Numbered from the stretch's first letter, positions 1 through 8,657 are shown. The stretch is DNA of 64,000 nucleotides from a beta proteobacterium AAP99 (GCA_001295775.1 LJIA01000001.1:186001-250000), one strand, 5' to 3'. Made by a program: numbers and translations. The notes: generated by a model not told the origin, from the sequence alone.

Positions 1-1376
1 TTGCAGACCAGATCGTTCTTCGTCAGGCTGAATCCGGTCGGCACCACGGCGCCCTCGGCCAGCAGGTAGAAGAAGTGGTTGGCCACGCCGGAGGAGTAAT
101 GCACATCCAGGCTGCCCAGGCTGCTGGAATAGCAGTCCGGCGACTTGCCGTCCAGGCTGGGCTTGAACATGTAGCGCAGGGCCTTGGTCGGGTTGGCCTG
201 CTGATAGCTCGCCTTGAAGATGCGCTCGCCGATCAGATAGTTCGGGCTGCTGGCTGAATTGTTGGCATAGAACTCCACCATGGTGCCGAAGATGTCGGAG
301 GTGGCCTCGTTGAGGCCGCCGGACTCACCGGAGTACGTGAGATTGGCCGAGCGCGAGGTCACGCCGTGCGTCATCTCATGACCGGCCACGTCCAGCGCCA
401 CCAGCGGCAAGTAGGTGGTGCCGTCACCGTCGCCGTAGGTCATGCAGAAGCAGCTGTCGCTCCAGAAGGCGTTGACGTAGTTGCGGCTGTAGTGGACCCG
501 CGAGAAGGCGCCGCGCCCGTCATTGGCAATGCCGTTGCGGCCGTGCACGTTCTTGTAATAGTCCCAGGTCTTGTTCTGGCCGTATTGCGCGTCCACAGCC
601 ACGGTGGCGGTGTCTGTGGTGCTGAAGTTGCCCCAGACGTTGTCGCTGTCCGTGAAGAGGGTGCCGTTGCCGCTGGTGCGGTTCTTCATGTTGGTGACGT
701 AATGGCTGCCACGGCTGGGGTCGCGCAGGGCAAAGCCGCCGGTGCTCTGGCTGTCCGTGGTGAGCGTGACGGTGCCTTCGGTCAGTGCCTTGCCCGTGCC
801 TTGGGTGGCGGCCGTGTGCACGTCGTCCCACTTGTCGAGCAGCTGCAGGGAGTGGGCGTCGATGATGTAGTGCATCTCCATCGGCGTCTTGTCGGGCGCG
901 GTGCCTTCGACATACACCTCATAGGCCAGAACGGGGCGTGCGCCGCGGGCATAGATCACAAGGCTGGACTTGGTGCGGCCGTTCATCTGGCGGCCAAACA
1001 GGGCCTCTGCATAGGCGTGTGCATCATCGGCGTCCAGCGTGGCGGCCGTTTCCAGCGCCAGCGGGGCAGCCATCGTGTGGCTCATGGCGCGCGTCATGCC
1101 ACTCTTCTCGTTGTGCACGACGACATCACCGCCGATCACGCGCAAACCCTTGTAGAAGCGGTCCATGCGCACGTGCTCGCGGCCATCGTTGTCCAGAATC
1201 ACATCGCGGACCTGGAAGTCGTCGTCCACCGTGGCCTTGGCCTGGGTGGCCAGGGTCTTCACGGCGCTCTTGGCCCGCACGACGGCGGGGTGCGAGTCCA
1301 GTGGATCTGCCTGCACGTTGCCCGAGAACAGCTCAGCAACCGCCACTGCAACTGCCAAATGCGTCATCCCTCTCAT
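1..1376 (-). CDS. M4 (thermolysin-like) metalloprotease, C-terminus cut by window edge
   Basis: Secreted zinc endopeptidase of the thermolysin family. The frame opens at 1376 and runs off the left edge after 458 codons. The start is supported by an AAAGGA ribosome site about 6 bases upstream and an N-terminus resembling an export signal (MRGMTHLAVAVAVAEL). Residues about 25-210 look like the FTP/PepSY propeptide. The zinc motif HEMTH is at 333-337 and the third ligand is E357 in GGLNEATSD, exactly 20 residues after the second His as in thermolysin. The HYSSGVANHFFYLL segment around H426 matches the transition-state histidine region. All catalytic residues present in the window are intact. The family is normally an autoprocessed extracellular protease; the substrate cannot be told. 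Confidence 0.9.
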   Translation of the reverse strand, partial: MRGMTHLAVAVAVAELFSGNVQADPLDSHPAVVRAKSAVKTLATQAKATVDDDFQVRDVILDNDGREHVRMDRFYKGLRVIGGDVVVHNEKSGMTRAMSHTMAAPLALETAATLDADDAHAYAEALFGRQMNGRTKSSLVIYARGARPVLAYEVYVEGTAPDKTPMEMHYIIDAHSLQLLDKWDDVHTAATQGTGKALTEGTVTLTTDSQSTGGFALRDPSRGSHYVTNMKNRTSGNGTLFTDSDNVWGNFSTTDTATVAVDAQYGQNKTWDYYKNVHGRNGIANDGRGAFSRVHYSRNYVNAFWSDSCFCMTYGDGDGTTYLPLVALDVAGHEMTHGVTSRSANLTYSGESGGLNEATSDIFGTMVEFYANNSASSPNYLIGERIFKASYQQANPTKALRYMFKPSLDGKSPDCYSSSLGSLDVHYSSGVANHFFYLLAEGAVVPTGFSLTKNDLVC

Positions 1377-1471
1377 GCTTCAGTCCTTTCAGAGACTTCG
1401 TTTTGAAGGCGGCCACGGGTTGCGGCCACCGCGCCGATCGTGACCGGTAGGCCGGATCGTGTGCGCGGGGC

Positions 1472-1545
1472 AGACTAGTTGCGGGTTTTCCCGAGGGTCA
1501 ATGATCGATCTGCCCAACGGGGCAGGCCATTGACCCTGAATCGGG
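1472..1545 (-). promoter_or_regulatory. Nested palindrome and candidate promoter of the M4 protease
   Basis: AGGGTCAATG (1494-1503) and CATTGACCCT (1528-1537) form a perfect 10-bp inverted repeat. It encloses a second inverted repeat, TGCCC/GGGCA (1511-1515, 1520-1524), and is flanked by CCCGA/TCGGG (1490-1494, 1541-1545). On the minus strand the left arm also contains TTGACC (1501-1496), a good -35, followed after 18 bases by TAGTCT (1477-1472) as a weak -10. A repressor bound to the palindrome would cover the -35. There is no T-run, so a terminator is unlikely. Confidence 0.4.
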
Positions 1546-1628
1546 TATGGACATGACAGCTGAGTGACAGCGGGTCGAAAGGATTCGCTCTAAGCCGAAT
1601 TGTCCATGACAAATCAGCGGGTGGCGAC

Positions 1629-1644
1629 GCGTCTTGCAAGACGC
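1629..1644. other. Perfect 16-bp palindrome at the VWA gene stop codon
   Basis: GCGTCTTGCAAGACGC is a perfect palindrome touching the TAG stop of the upstream VWA gene. It could be a short hairpin protecting the mRNA 3' end. It has no loop and no T-run, so it is not called a terminator. Confidence 0.35.
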
Positions 1645-2816
1645 TACTTGGACAAATCGCGCATCGCCCGTTCCAGCCCGTCGAGGGTGACGGGGTACAT
1701 CTTCCCGCCCATGAGTTGCTGCAGGATGCTGATGCTCTGCCGGTACTGCCAGATCCCCTCCGGCTCGGGGTTGAGCCAGGCGTGCTTGGGATAGGACTTG
1801 ACGAAGCGGCGTACCCATTCCGCGCCGGGCTCGTCATTGTTGTATTCCACGCTGCCGCCGGCCTGCAGGATCTCGTAGGGGCTCATCGTCGCGTCGCCCA
1901 CGATGATCAGCTTGTAGTCCGGTGGGTACTTGCGCAGGACGTCGAGCGTGGAGAAACGCTCGGCACTGCGCCGGCGATTGCTCTTCCACAGGTGGTCGTA
2001 GATGCAGTTGTGGAAGTAGTAGTGCTCGAAGTGCTTGAACTCGCTCTTGGCCGCGGAGAACAGTTCTTCCACGCGGCCGATGTGATCGTCCATGGTGCCG
2101 CCGACGTCCAGCAGCATGAGTACCTTGACCGTGTTGTGCCGCTCCGGGCGCATGCGGATGTCCAGCCAGCCGGCGTTCTTGGCGGTGGACTTGATCGTGC
2201 CGTCCATGTCGAGCTCGTCGTGCGCACCCTCGCGGGCAAAGCGGCGCAGCCGGCGCAGCGCCACCTTGATGTTGCGCGTGCCCAGCTCCACGTTGTCGTC
2301 ATAGTCGCGGAAGCTGCGCATGTCCCAGATCTTGACCGCACTTCTGGATCCCTTCTGGCCACCGCCGACCTTGATGCCCTGCGGGTTGCTGCCGCTGTTG
2401 CCAAAGGGCGAGGTGCCGCCCGTGCCGATCCAGCGGCTGCCGCCCTCGTGGCGCTCCTTCTGCTCTTCCAGGCGCTTCTTGAAGGTGTCGATCAGCTCGT
2501 TCCAGCTCATCTTCTGCAGCGCGGCGCGTTCCTCCTCGGAGAGTTCCTTGAGCGCCTTGGCGATCAGCCACTCCAGCGGAATCTCCCTGTCCTGCTCGAA
2601 CAGCCCGGACACGTGCTTGAAGAAGCTGCCGAACGCCCGGTCGAACTTGTCGAACTGGCTCTCGTCCTTCACCAGACTCATGCGCGCCAGGTAGTAGAAC
2701 TCATCCAGCGAAGGCTGGATCACATCGGCCTTCATGGCGTCGAGCAGCAGCAGGTACTCCTTGACGGAGACCTTCACGCCACTGCCCTTGAGGTGGTAGA
2801 AGAAGTTGACCAGCAT
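1644..2816 (-). CDS. VWA-domain protein (CoxE-like), partner of a MoxR ATPase
   Basis: 390-residue soluble protein. The N-terminal half is helical and charged; a glycine-rich linker near residues 130-150 leads into a C-terminal von Willebrand A fold. The metal site is degenerate: [11 protein letters not shown] replaces the usual DxSxS, followed by [13 protein letters not shown] and [16 protein letters not shown] 2816 is chosen because homology-like sequence begins at [13 protein letters not shown]. The longer frame to 2915 overlaps the preceding gene and has no ribosome site. It is the last gene of a minus-strand cluster: MoxR ATPase, acetyltransferase, membrane protein, VWA. MoxR-VWA pairs act as chaperone-like remodelling or metal-insertion systems in the families known. 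The client here is unknown. Confidence 0.8.
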   Translation of the reverse strand: MLVNFFYHLKGSGVKVSVKEYLLLLDAMKADVIQPSLDEFYYLARMSLVKDESQFDKFDRAFGSFFKHVSGLFEQDREIPLEWLIAKALKELSEEERAALQKMSWNELIDTFKKRLEEQKERHEGGSRWIGTGGTSPFGNSGSNPQGIKVGGGQKGSRSAVKIWDMRSFRDYDDNVELGTRNIKVALRRLRRFAREGAHDELDMDGTIKSTAKNAGWLDIRMRPERHNTVKVLMLLDVGGTMDDHIGRVEELFSAAKSEFKHFEHYYFHNCIYDHLWKSNRRRSAERFSTLDVLRKYPPDYKLIIVGDATMSPYEILQAGGSVEYNNDEPGAEWVRRFVKSYPKHAWLNPEPEGIWQYRQSISILQQLMGGKMYPVTLDGLERAMRDLSK

Positions 2817-2847
2817 GTGGGAAGTATCGATCTGGCGTGAGTCCGCG

Positions 2848-3102
2848 TCACGCCCTGTCAATGCGACGGCGTACCCGATTGCCGATCCAGCCGGCAAAGA
2901 CCAGTGCGCCGGCAAGAATCAATGCATGCCACAAGGCGTGGCCGTCACTTGCGTTCCGCAGCCCCAGCAGTGACGCCATACCCCACGCCAGCAGCGGCCC
3001 GCCACCCAGCAGGATGGCGATGAACGCCAGCGTGCCCCACTGGGTCTTGCGCGAGAAGATCTCGCCGGGTTCGCTGCGGTTGCGGCTGTCGTCGGGCGGC
3101 AT
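2848..3102 (-). CDS. Small two-helix inner-membrane protein, unknown function
   Basis: 84 residues. A charged N-terminus (about 1-22) is followed by two hydrophobic segments at about 24-46 and 57-73, with a basic RVRRR tail, suggesting a hairpin membrane protein with both ends cytoplasmic. It lies 21 bases after the acetyltransferase and 31 bases before the VWA gene on the same strand, so it is probably cotranscribed. I do not recognise a family. It could anchor the MoxR-VWA system at the membrane, but that rests on position only. Confidence 0.6.
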   Translation of the reverse strand: MPPDDSRNRSEPGEIFSRKTQWGTLAFIAILLGGGPLLAWGMASLLGLRNASDGHALWHALILAGALVFAGWIGNRVRRRIDRA

Positions 3103-3123
3103 GGCGGGGTGTCGGCTTGAATC

Positions 3124-3723
3124 TCAGCGCGGCCGGCTGAGCAGGTACAGGAGTTGGGCCTTCGCCTCGGGCCATTCGCCCGCGGTCATGCTGTACATGA
3201 CCGTGTCGCGGATGGTGCCGTCGCGGCGCAGCGCGTGGCCGCGGATCACGCCGTCCTTCCTGGCGCCCAGGCGCTCGATGGCGCGCTGGCTGGCGAAGTT
3301 GAAGTTGTCCGTGCGCCAGCCGACGACGCGGCAGCTCAAGGTCTCGAAGGCGTGGCGCATCATCAGCAGCTTGCAGGTGGTATTCACATGGGTACGCTGC
3401 ACGGATTGCGCATACCAGGTGTAGCCAATCTCCACGCGCTGCACGGCGGGCAGGATGTCGTGGTAGCTCGTGCTGCCCAGTACGCGGCCGGTGGTCAGAT
3501 CACGCACGGCAAAGGCCAGGCGGTTGCCGTCGGCGCGCATCTTCAGTGCGGCCTCAATGTAGGCGCGGGTGTTCTCCGGCTCCGGCACGGACGTGACGCG
3601 CAGGGTCCAGAGCTCGCCATCGGCCGCCGCGGCCTTCAGGCCGTCTTCGTGTTCAAGCCCGAGCGGTTCAAGCTGCACGCCGTTTTCGGCGAGCGTCACG
3701 GGGTGGACGAAGGTTTGGCTCAT
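3124..3723 (-). CDS. GNAT family N-acetyltransferase (RimJ/RimL-like)
   Basis: 199-residue acetyl-CoA-dependent acetyltransferase. The order of elements fits the RimJ/RimL class: an N-terminal LEPLGLEH segment, the central FAVRDLTTGRVLGSTSY strand pair, VEIGYTWYA, the acetyl-CoA region near HVNTTCKLLMMRHAFE, and the late NFASQRAIERLGARKDG motif where N and A-I-E-R-L-G are family-typical. The substrate (protein N-terminus or small amine) cannot be assigned. It sits between the MoxR ATPase and the small membrane protein on the minus strand. The 95-base gap to the ATPase contains a copy of the dispersed palindromic element. Confidence 0.85.
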   Translation of the reverse strand: MSQTFVHPVTLAENGVQLEPLGLEHEDGLKAAAADGELWTLRVTSVPEPENTRAYIEAALKMRADGNRLAFAVRDLTTGRVLGSTSYHDILPAVQRVEIGYTWYAQSVQRTHVNTTCKLLMMRHAFETLSCRVVGWRTDNFNFASQRAIERLGARKDGVIRGHALRRDGTIRDTVMYSMTAGEWPEAKAQLLYLLSRPR

Positions 3724-3751
3724 CGATTGAAAACGTAGATTGGCTCTGGGA

Positions 3752-3804
3752 GCGGGCCTTCAGGCCAAAATGGCTGGAAAGCCGCATGGGACAAGCGGAA
3801 AGCC
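3752..3804 (-). repeat. Dispersed palindromic element, copy A
   Basis: Read on the minus strand it starts with GGCTTTCCGCTTGTCCCATG and continues into an imperfect hairpin with GCGGCTTTCCAG as left arm, a CCATTTTGG-type loop and a CTGAAGGCCCGC right arm. It fills the gap between the MoxR ATPase and the acetyltransferase, in the direction of transcription. Confidence 0.75.
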
Positions 3805-3818
3805 TCGCGCGGGTCCGC

Positions 3819-4688
3819 TCACCGGTTGTGCCGCGCCATGAAGATCAGGCGTTCAAACAGGTGCAGATCCTGCTCGTTCTTGAGCAGGGCGCCTACCAGC
3901 GGCGGAATCACCTTCTTCTCGTCGTCGCTCTTGAGCACGTCCGGCGAAATGTCCTCGGCCAGCAGCAGCTTGAGCCAGTCGAGCAGCTCGCTGGTGGAGG
4001 GCTTCTTCTTCAGGCCGGGCAGTTCGCGCACGCCGTAAAAGGTGGAGAGCGCATTCGCCAGCATGTCCTTCTTCAGCTCCGGAAAGTGCACGTCGACGAT
4101 GGCCTGCATCGTTTCCTTGTCTGGGAACTTGATGTAGTGGAAGAAGCAGCGGCGTAGGAAGGCGTCGGGCAGCTCCTTCTCGTTGTTGCTGGTGATGATG
4201 ACCAGCGGCCGGTGCCTGGCGCGGACGAGCTGCTGCGTTTCGTAGCAGTAGAACTCCATGCGGTCGAGCTCGCGCAGCAGGTCGTTGGGGAATTCGATGT
4301 CCGCCTTGTCGACCTCGTCGATCAGCAGCACCGTCGGCACCTCGCTGTCGAAGGCCTCCCAGAGCACGCCCTTGACGATGTAGTTGGCGATGTCCTTGAC
4401 CCGCTCGTCGCCCAGCTGCCCGTCGCGCAGGCGATTTACGGCGTCGTACTCATACAGACCCTGCTGCGCCTTGGTGGTGGACTTGATGTGCCACTGCAGC
4501 AGGGGCATGCCCAGCGCGCGCGCCACTTCCTCGGCCAGCATGGTCTTGCCGGTGCCCGGTTCGCCCTTGATGAGCAGCGGGCGCTTGAGCGTCAGCGCGG
4601 CATTGACGGCGAGCTTGAGGTCGTCGGTGGCGACATAGCCGGTCGCGCCAGTGAAGCGTGGCGCGGAAGCGGGGGCGGATGCAGTCAT
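3819..4688 (-). CDS. MoxR-family AAA+ ATPase
   Basis: 289 residues. Walker A GEPGTGKT is at 42-49, Walker B is VLLIDEVDKAD, sensor 1 is ITSNNEKELPDAFLRRC with an arginine finger. These are the hallmarks of the MoxR/CoxD group, which form hexameric remodelling ATPases. ATG 4688 is chosen because the AAA core begins about 20 residues later; the longer frame to 4838 is low-complexity and enters the divergent promoter region. It is the first gene of the minus-strand cluster ending in a VWA protein, the usual MoxR partner. Confidence 0.9.
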   Translation of the reverse strand: MTASAPASAPRFTGATGYVATDDLKLAVNAALTLKRPLLIKGEPGTGKTMLAEEVARALGMPLLQWHIKSTTKAQQGLYEYDAVNRLRDGQLGDERVKDIANYIVKGVLWEAFDSEVPTVLLIDEVDKADIEFPNDLLRELDRMEFYCYETQQLVRARHRPLVIITSNNEKELPDAFLRRCFFHYIKFPDKETMQAIVDVHFPELKKDMLANALSTFYGVRELPGLKKKPSTSELLDWLKLLLAEDISPDVLKSDDEKKVIPPLVGALLKNEQDLHLFERLIFMARHNR

Positions 4689-5067
4689 GGGAATCGGTCG
4701 GGAGGAGGGCGCGGTGGCGCCAGGGAAATCAGGCCATTGTCCGGCGGCGTTGCAGCGCGCGCGGGGCCGGGGCACTTTGTCGCACGAGGTTAGCAAATGC
4801 ACTGTGCCGCTCTTGCGCCTCGCCGTGCGAGGCGGCATGGCTCGGCCGGGCGCGCCGCGCTGTTCGACGCCCTGAGCGCCGAGCCGCTACACTTGCGGCC
4901 GTTTGCGCGTGGGGCGACCGAACGGTTGCCCGCCAAGCGGCCGCGCGGACGCAGCCCGTGCAACGCGGGCCGCGTACCAGAGCCGACGATGCCCGCGGGT
5001 TGCGGGGCCGCGCCGCTGACATCCATACCCCTCGGGGGGAACCCTTCGTTCTGGAAGACAAACAACG
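4689..5067. other. Divergent intergenic region between the MoxR ATPase and cytochrome genes
   Basis: 379 bases, GC-rich, no convincing gene. It must hold promoters in both directions. On the plus strand TACACT at 4888-4893 could be a -10, with TTCGAC at 4863-4868 upstream at a long 19-base spacing. No operator or RNA structure is evident to me. Confidence 0.4.
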
Positions 5068-5466
5068 ATGATTCGCAATGCTCAAGCGTTGATCGTCGCC
5101 GTGGCCGTGCAGGCCGCCCTGGCTGGTGCAGCCATGGCTCAAACGCCGACCTCCACGCCCGCTGCAGCGCCGGCGCCAGCCGCTGCGCCCGCCGCCAAGG
5201 CCGAACCCAAGGGCGATCTGGGTGCCGCGCGCGACAAGGTGTCGATGTGCATCGGCTGCCACGGCATCCCCGGCTACAAGTGGGCCTTCCCCGAGAAGTA
5301 CACCGTGCCCAAGATCGCCGGCCAGAGCGAGAAGTACATCTACAACGCGCTGCAGGCCTACAAGAAGGGCGACCGCACGCACCAGTCCATGCGCGCCATC
5401 GCCGCCAGCCTGTCCGACCAGGACATGCTTGACCTCGCCGCCTTCTGGGCGTCCATGAAGAAGTGA
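5068..5466 (+). CDS. Periplasmic monohaem c-type cytochrome
   Basis: 132 residues with a cleavable signal peptide ending about AMAQ (residues 1-24), an Ala/Pro-rich linker to about residue 45, then a small class I cytochrome domain. Haem is attached at C61 and C64 with H65 as axial ligand (CIGCH). A methionine in HQSMRAIA or later is the probable sixth ligand. KIAGQSEKYIYNALQAYKKGDR is typical of the cytochrome c4/c553 group. The second cytochrome gene follows 11 bases downstream. The likely role is electron transfer to a terminal oxidase or periplasmic enzyme; the partner is not identifiable. Confidence 0.88.
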   Translation: MIRNAQALIVAVAVQAALAGAAMAQTPTSTPAAAPAPAAAPAAKAEPKGDLGAARDKVSMCIGCHGIPGYKWAFPEKYTVPKIAGQSEKYIYNALQAYKKGDRTHQSMRAIAASLSDQDMLDLAAFWASMKK

Positions 5467-5477
5467 GGCGCTCGACC

Positions 5478-5873
5478 ATGACCCCGATGATCAAGACCCT
5501 ACTGATTGCTGCCTTGGCGGCTGCAAGCCTGAGCGCCACCGCGGGCGACCGCGTCGCCGGCGAAGCCCTGGCCAAGAAGATGAACTGCGCCGCCTGCCAT
5601 GGCGCGGACTACAACAGCCCGATCGATCCCAGCTACCCCAAGCTGGCCGGTCAGCACGAGGACTACCTGCTCAACGCCCTGCGCCAGTACCAGCGCGCGG
5701 CAACCAGCAACCGCACGCAGGCCCTCTCGCGCAACAACGCCATCATGGGCGGTCAGACCATGATCACCGACGAGCAGACCAAGAAGCAGCGTCCGCTCAC
5801 CGGCAAGGAGCTCGCCGACCTCGCGGCCTACCTGGCCAGCCTGCCGACGCAGCTGTCGTACAAGCACAAGTAA
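5478..5873 (+). CDS. Second periplasmic c-type cytochrome (c4-like)
   Basis: 131 residues. Signal peptide about 1-22 (ends near SATAGD), then one haem site CAACH with C37, C40, H41. The YPKLAGQHEDYLLNALRQY segment closely parallels the neighbouring cytochrome, so the two probably arose by duplication, as in dihaem c4 proteins split into two genes. ATG 5478 has GAGG about 10 bases upstream; a GTG at 5463 is in frame but leads to a worse signal peptide. It is cotranscribed with the upstream cytochrome and ends at a strong terminator at 5905. Confidence 0.88.
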   Translation: MTPMIKTLLIAALAAASLSATAGDRVAGEALAKKMNCAACHGADYNSPIDPSYPKLAGQHEDYLLNALRQYQRAATSNRTQALSRNNAIMGGQTMITDEQTKKQRPLTGKELADLAAYLASLPTQLSYKHK

Positions 5874-5904
5874 GGCCGTCAGCCGGCCTTGTGCCGCTGA
5901 AATC

Positions 5905-5934
5905 AAAAGCCGCAGCGTCTGCTGCGGCTTTTTT
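5905..5934. terminator. Bidirectional rho-independent terminator
   Basis: Perfect 12-bp stem AAAAGCCGCAGC / GCTGCGGCTTTT with loop GTCT. T-runs exist in both directions, so it can serve the cytochrome pair (plus) and the DUF1841 gene (minus). Confidence 0.9.
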
Positions 5935-5960
5935 CTTTTGCGGCCGGCCGACCTGCGGCT

Positions 5961-6404
5961 TCAGTTCAGCTCGGGTAGCCCTGCACGGCGGCGCGCGCTG
6001 CGGACATAAGCTGCGCCGTCCGGTGCAGTGTTGCTGCGCTGCGCCGCCCAGAGCATCTCTCCCAGACACTCCATGAGCTCATGTTGCGCGGCATGCGGGT
6101 CTTGCGTGCGGGCCAGCAAGCCGTCGAAGGCGGCGCGGATGCCCGGCGGCTGATCGGCCTGCACCTGTTCGCTGATCGACAAGTGCATGGACAGATGCAG
6201 GAAGGGGTTCGTGCGGCCACTCTCGGGGGAGTAGTCGGCGCTCTGCGCCTGCTGCAGATCGGCGAGATCGCCGTGGTACTCCGGATGCTCGGTGATCCAG
6301 CGCGCCGCCAGGTTTTCGAGCGGCGTGAGAATCTCGCGCGCCTGCAGCTTGCGCCAGGTCTCGCAGAAGAACGCGCGGACCTGATCCTTGGTGGGGTTGA
6401 ACAT
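5961..6404 (-). CDS. DUF1841 family protein
   Basis: 147-residue cytoplasmic protein without signal or membrane segments. The pattern MFNPTKDQVRAFF...LTPLE...WITEHPEYH...NPFLHLSMHLSISEQ...HELMECLGEMLWAAQR is characteristic of DUF1841, widespread in beta- and gammaproteobacteria and of unknown function. ATG 6404 is chosen since family members begin MFNP. It faces the cytochrome genes across a shared terminator. The downstream minus-strand order is FKBP isomerase then this gene, with about a 67-base gap, so cotranscription is possible. Confidence 0.8.
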   Translation of the reverse strand: MFNPTKDQVRAFFCETWRKLQAREILTPLENLAARWITEHPEYHGDLADLQQAQSADYSPESGRTNPFLHLSMHLSISEQVQADQPPGIRAAFDGLLARTQDPHAAQHELMECLGEMLWAAQRSNTAPDGAAYVRSARRRAGLPELN

Positions 6405-6471
6405 GTCTTGAAGCTGCGGCCGGCCTGACGTGCACGTGAGCGCGTTCAAGCCCGCCGCATCAAGTGTGCGT

Positions 6472-6981
6472 TCAGACGCCGAGCAGTTCCACTTCGAAGA
6501 CCAGGGTGGCCCCCGGCGGGATCACGCCGCCTGCGCCGCGCTCGCCGTAGCCCAGCGCCGCCGGGATCGTCAGCACACGCTTGCCACCGACCTTCATGCC
6601 GGCCACGCCTTCGTCCCAGCCGCGGATCACGCGGCCGGCACCCAGCGGAAATTGAAAGGGCTGGCCGCGGTCCACCGAGCTGTCGAACTTCTTGCCGCGC
6701 TGGCCGTTCTCCAGCAGCCAGCCGGTGTAGTGCACCGTCACGCGGGTGCCAGGCACGGCTTCGGCGCCGTTGCCAACGACCACGTCTTCGATCTGCAGGC
6801 CGCTCTCGGTGGTACGCGTGCTGGACATCTTCTTGGTCTCCGTAGGCTTGGCAGCAGGTGCGGGCGCACTTTTGCCGGGGGTGGTGTTGGTCTGTGCATG
6901 TGCGACGCCGGGCTGGGCGGTCAGCGCAGCAGCGGCCAGCGCGGCCGAGGCGATCAGGGGACGGATCAGTGCTGGATGCAT
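6472..6981 (-). CDS. FKBP-type peptidyl-prolyl cis-trans isomerase, exported
   Basis: 169 residues. Signal peptide 1-29 ends at GVAHAQ, followed by a low-complexity Pro/Ala/Lys linker to about residue 50 and one FKBP domain at about 60-169. Family residues are visible: [37 protein letters not shown] and [11 protein letters not shown]...[14 protein letters not shown]. It catalyses proline isomerisation in protein folding, here in the periplasm. ORF length and content are normal for single-domain FKBPs. It is transcribed divergently from icd. Confidence 0.9.
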   Translation of the reverse strand: MHPALIRPLIASAALAAAALTAQPGVAHAQTNTTPGKSAPAPAAKPTETKKMSSTRTTESGLQIEDVVVGNGAEAVPGTRVTVHYTGWLLENGQRGKKFDSSVDRGQPFQFPLGAGRVIRGWDEGVAGMKVGGKRVLTIPAALGYGERGAGGVIPPGATLVFEVELLGV

Positions 6982-7112
6982 GGGGGTCCTTGTTGGGTGG
7001 TGGCCTGCGCGTGCGGGGGCGCTGCATCGGACGCACCGAATTCAGCCACGGCAGATGCGCAAACCTGATGGCGCGCAATGTACCCGCAGTAGCATCGGCA
7101 GTCGGATTGGGC

Positions 7113-7149
7113 CATAATCCAACTCTTATATAAGACCTGCGGCGCAGGT
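7113..7149. promoter_or_regulatory. Candidate icd promoter with a TCTTATATAAGA palindrome
   Basis: CATAAT (7113-7118) could be a -10. It is followed at once by the perfect 12-bp palindrome TCTTATATAAGA (7124-7135) and then the inverted repeat ACCTGC-GGC-GCAGGT (7135-7149). An AT-rich palindrome of this kind just before a TCA-cycle gene suggests an operator. I recall similar motifs near TCA genes in betaproteobacteria, but cannot verify the regulator. Confidence 0.5.
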
Positions 7150-7273
7150 CCGGTCGAGGAGCCCAGAGAGGTGACCGGTTTGAGCCGCATTTCGCTCGAG
7201 CAATCCACGCCAGGTGCAACGCCCGGCGTGCTTAACGACTTCACCAGTCGCGCCAACAAGGAAGCGTTCCACC

Positions 7274-8527
7274 ATGTACCAGCACATCAAGGTTCCCGCC
7301 GGCGGCCAGAAGATCACCGTGAATGCGGACTTCTCGCTCAACGTGCCCGACAACCCCATCATCCCCTACATCGAGGGTGACGGCACGGGCTTCGACATCA
7401 CGCCGGTGATGATCAAGGTGGTGGACGCAGCCGTGGCCAAGGTCTACGGCGGCAAGCGCAAGATCCACTGGATGGAGATCTACGCCGGCGAGAAGTCCAC
7501 CAAGGTCTACGGTCCGGACGTCTGGCTGCCTGAGGAAACCCTGCAGGTCCTGAAGGACTACGTGGTGTCCATCAAGGGCCCGCTGACTACGCCCGTGGGC
7601 GGTGGCATCCGCTCCCTGAACGTGGCCCTGCGTCAGGAACTCGACCTCTATGTCTGCCTGCGCCCGGTGCAGTACTTCGACGGCGTGCCCAGCCCTGTGA
7701 AGGAGCCGCACAAGGTCGACATGGTGATCTTCCGTGAGAACAGCGAAGACATCTACGCCGGCATCGAGTACGAAGCCGAGAGCGACAAGGCCAAGAAGGT
7801 CATCGACTTCCTCGTCAAGGAAATGGGCGTCAAGAAGATCCGCTTCCCGAACACCTCGGGCATCGGCATCAAGCCCGTCTCCAAGGAAGGTACCGAGCGC
7901 CTGGTGCGCAAGGCCATCCAGTACGCCGTGGACAACGACAAGCCCAGCGTGACCCTCGTGCACAAGGGCAACATCATGAAGTTCACCGAAGGCGGCTTCC
8001 GCGACTGGGGCTACGCCTTGGCGCAGCGCGAGTTCGGCGCCGAGCTGATCGACGGCGGCCCGTGGTGCAAGTTCAAGAACCCGAAGACGGGCAAGGACAT
8101 CGTCATCAAGGACAGCATCGCCGACGCCTTCCTGCAGCAGATCATCCTGCGCCCGGCCGAGTACAGCGTGATCGCCACGCTGAACCTGAACGGCGACTAC
8201 ATCTCCGATGCCCTCGCGGCCCAGGTCGGCGGCATCGGCATCGCCCCCGGCGCCAACCTGTCGGACAGCGTGGCCATGTTCGAAGCCACGCACGGCACCG
8301 CACCCAAGTACGCCGGCAAGGACTACGTGAACCCCGGTTCCGAGATCCTCTCTGCCGAGATGATGCTGCGTCACATGGGCTGGACCGAGGCGGCCGACAA
8401 GATCATCGAAAGCATGGAGAAGTCCATCCTGTCCAAGAAGGTCACCTACGACTTCGCCCGCCTGATGGAAGGCGCAACGCAGGTGAGCTGCTCGGGCTTC
8501 GGTCAGGTGATGATCGACCACATGTGA
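7274..8527 (+). CDS. icd: NADP-dependent isocitrate dehydrogenase
   Basis: 417 residues, the normal size of the bacterial homodimeric enzyme. It oxidatively decarboxylates isocitrate to 2-oxoglutarate with NADP+ in the TCA cycle. Visible signatures: [15 protein letters not shown] near the N-terminus, the substrate loop [23 protein letters not shown] containing the phosphorylatable serine region, and [26 protein letters not shown], the isocitrate/isopropylmalate dehydrogenase signature. ATG 7274 is chosen over an upstream frame start because family proteins begin here. It is monocistronic, between a palindrome-bearing promoter and a strong terminator. Confidence 0.97.
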   Translation: MYQHIKVPAGGQKITVNADFSLNVPDNPIIPYIEGDGTGFDITPVMIKVVDAAVAKVYGGKRKIHWMEIYAGEKSTKVYGPDVWLPEETLQVLKDYVVSIKGPLTTPVGGGIRSLNVALRQELDLYVCLRPVQYFDGVPSPVKEPHKVDMVIFRENSEDIYAGIEYEAESDKAKKVIDFLVKEMGVKKIRFPNTSGIGIKPVSKEGTERLVRKAIQYAVDNDKPSVTLVHKGNIMKFTEGGFRDWGYALAQREFGAELIDGGPWCKFKNPKTGKDIVIKDSIADAFLQQIILRPAEYSVIATLNLNGDYISDALAAQVGGIGIAPGANLSDSVAMFEATHGTAPKYAGKDYVNPGSEILSAEMMLRHMGWTEAADKIIESMEKSILSKKVTYDFARLMEGATQVSCSGFGQVMIDHM

Positions 8528-8569
8528 TCGATGTCTGCAGGCCAGACCTGCAGACTTAGCAATCCGCAG

Positions 8570-8597
8570 AAAAGCCGCCCCATCGGGCGGCTTTTTT
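8570..8597 (+). terminator. Rho-independent terminator of icd
   Basis: GCCGCCC / GGGCGGC stem (8574-8580, 8585-8591), loop CATC, followed by six T. A second perfect 9-bp hairpin, GTCTGCAGG/CCTGCAGAC (8533-8555), lies between it and the icd stop and may stabilise the mRNA end. Confidence 0.92.
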
Positions 8598-8657
8598 GTT
8601 TGTCGCTAAAGCGTCATCACGGCGGGGCCGAAAGCGAGGCAATCCTTCGGAGGTCTC

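Noticed and set aside
366-1406. Long plus-strand open frame of 346 codons
   Set aside because: It is the antisense of the M4 protease gene, whose zinc and catalytic motifs are unmistakable. High GC leaves long mirror frames open.
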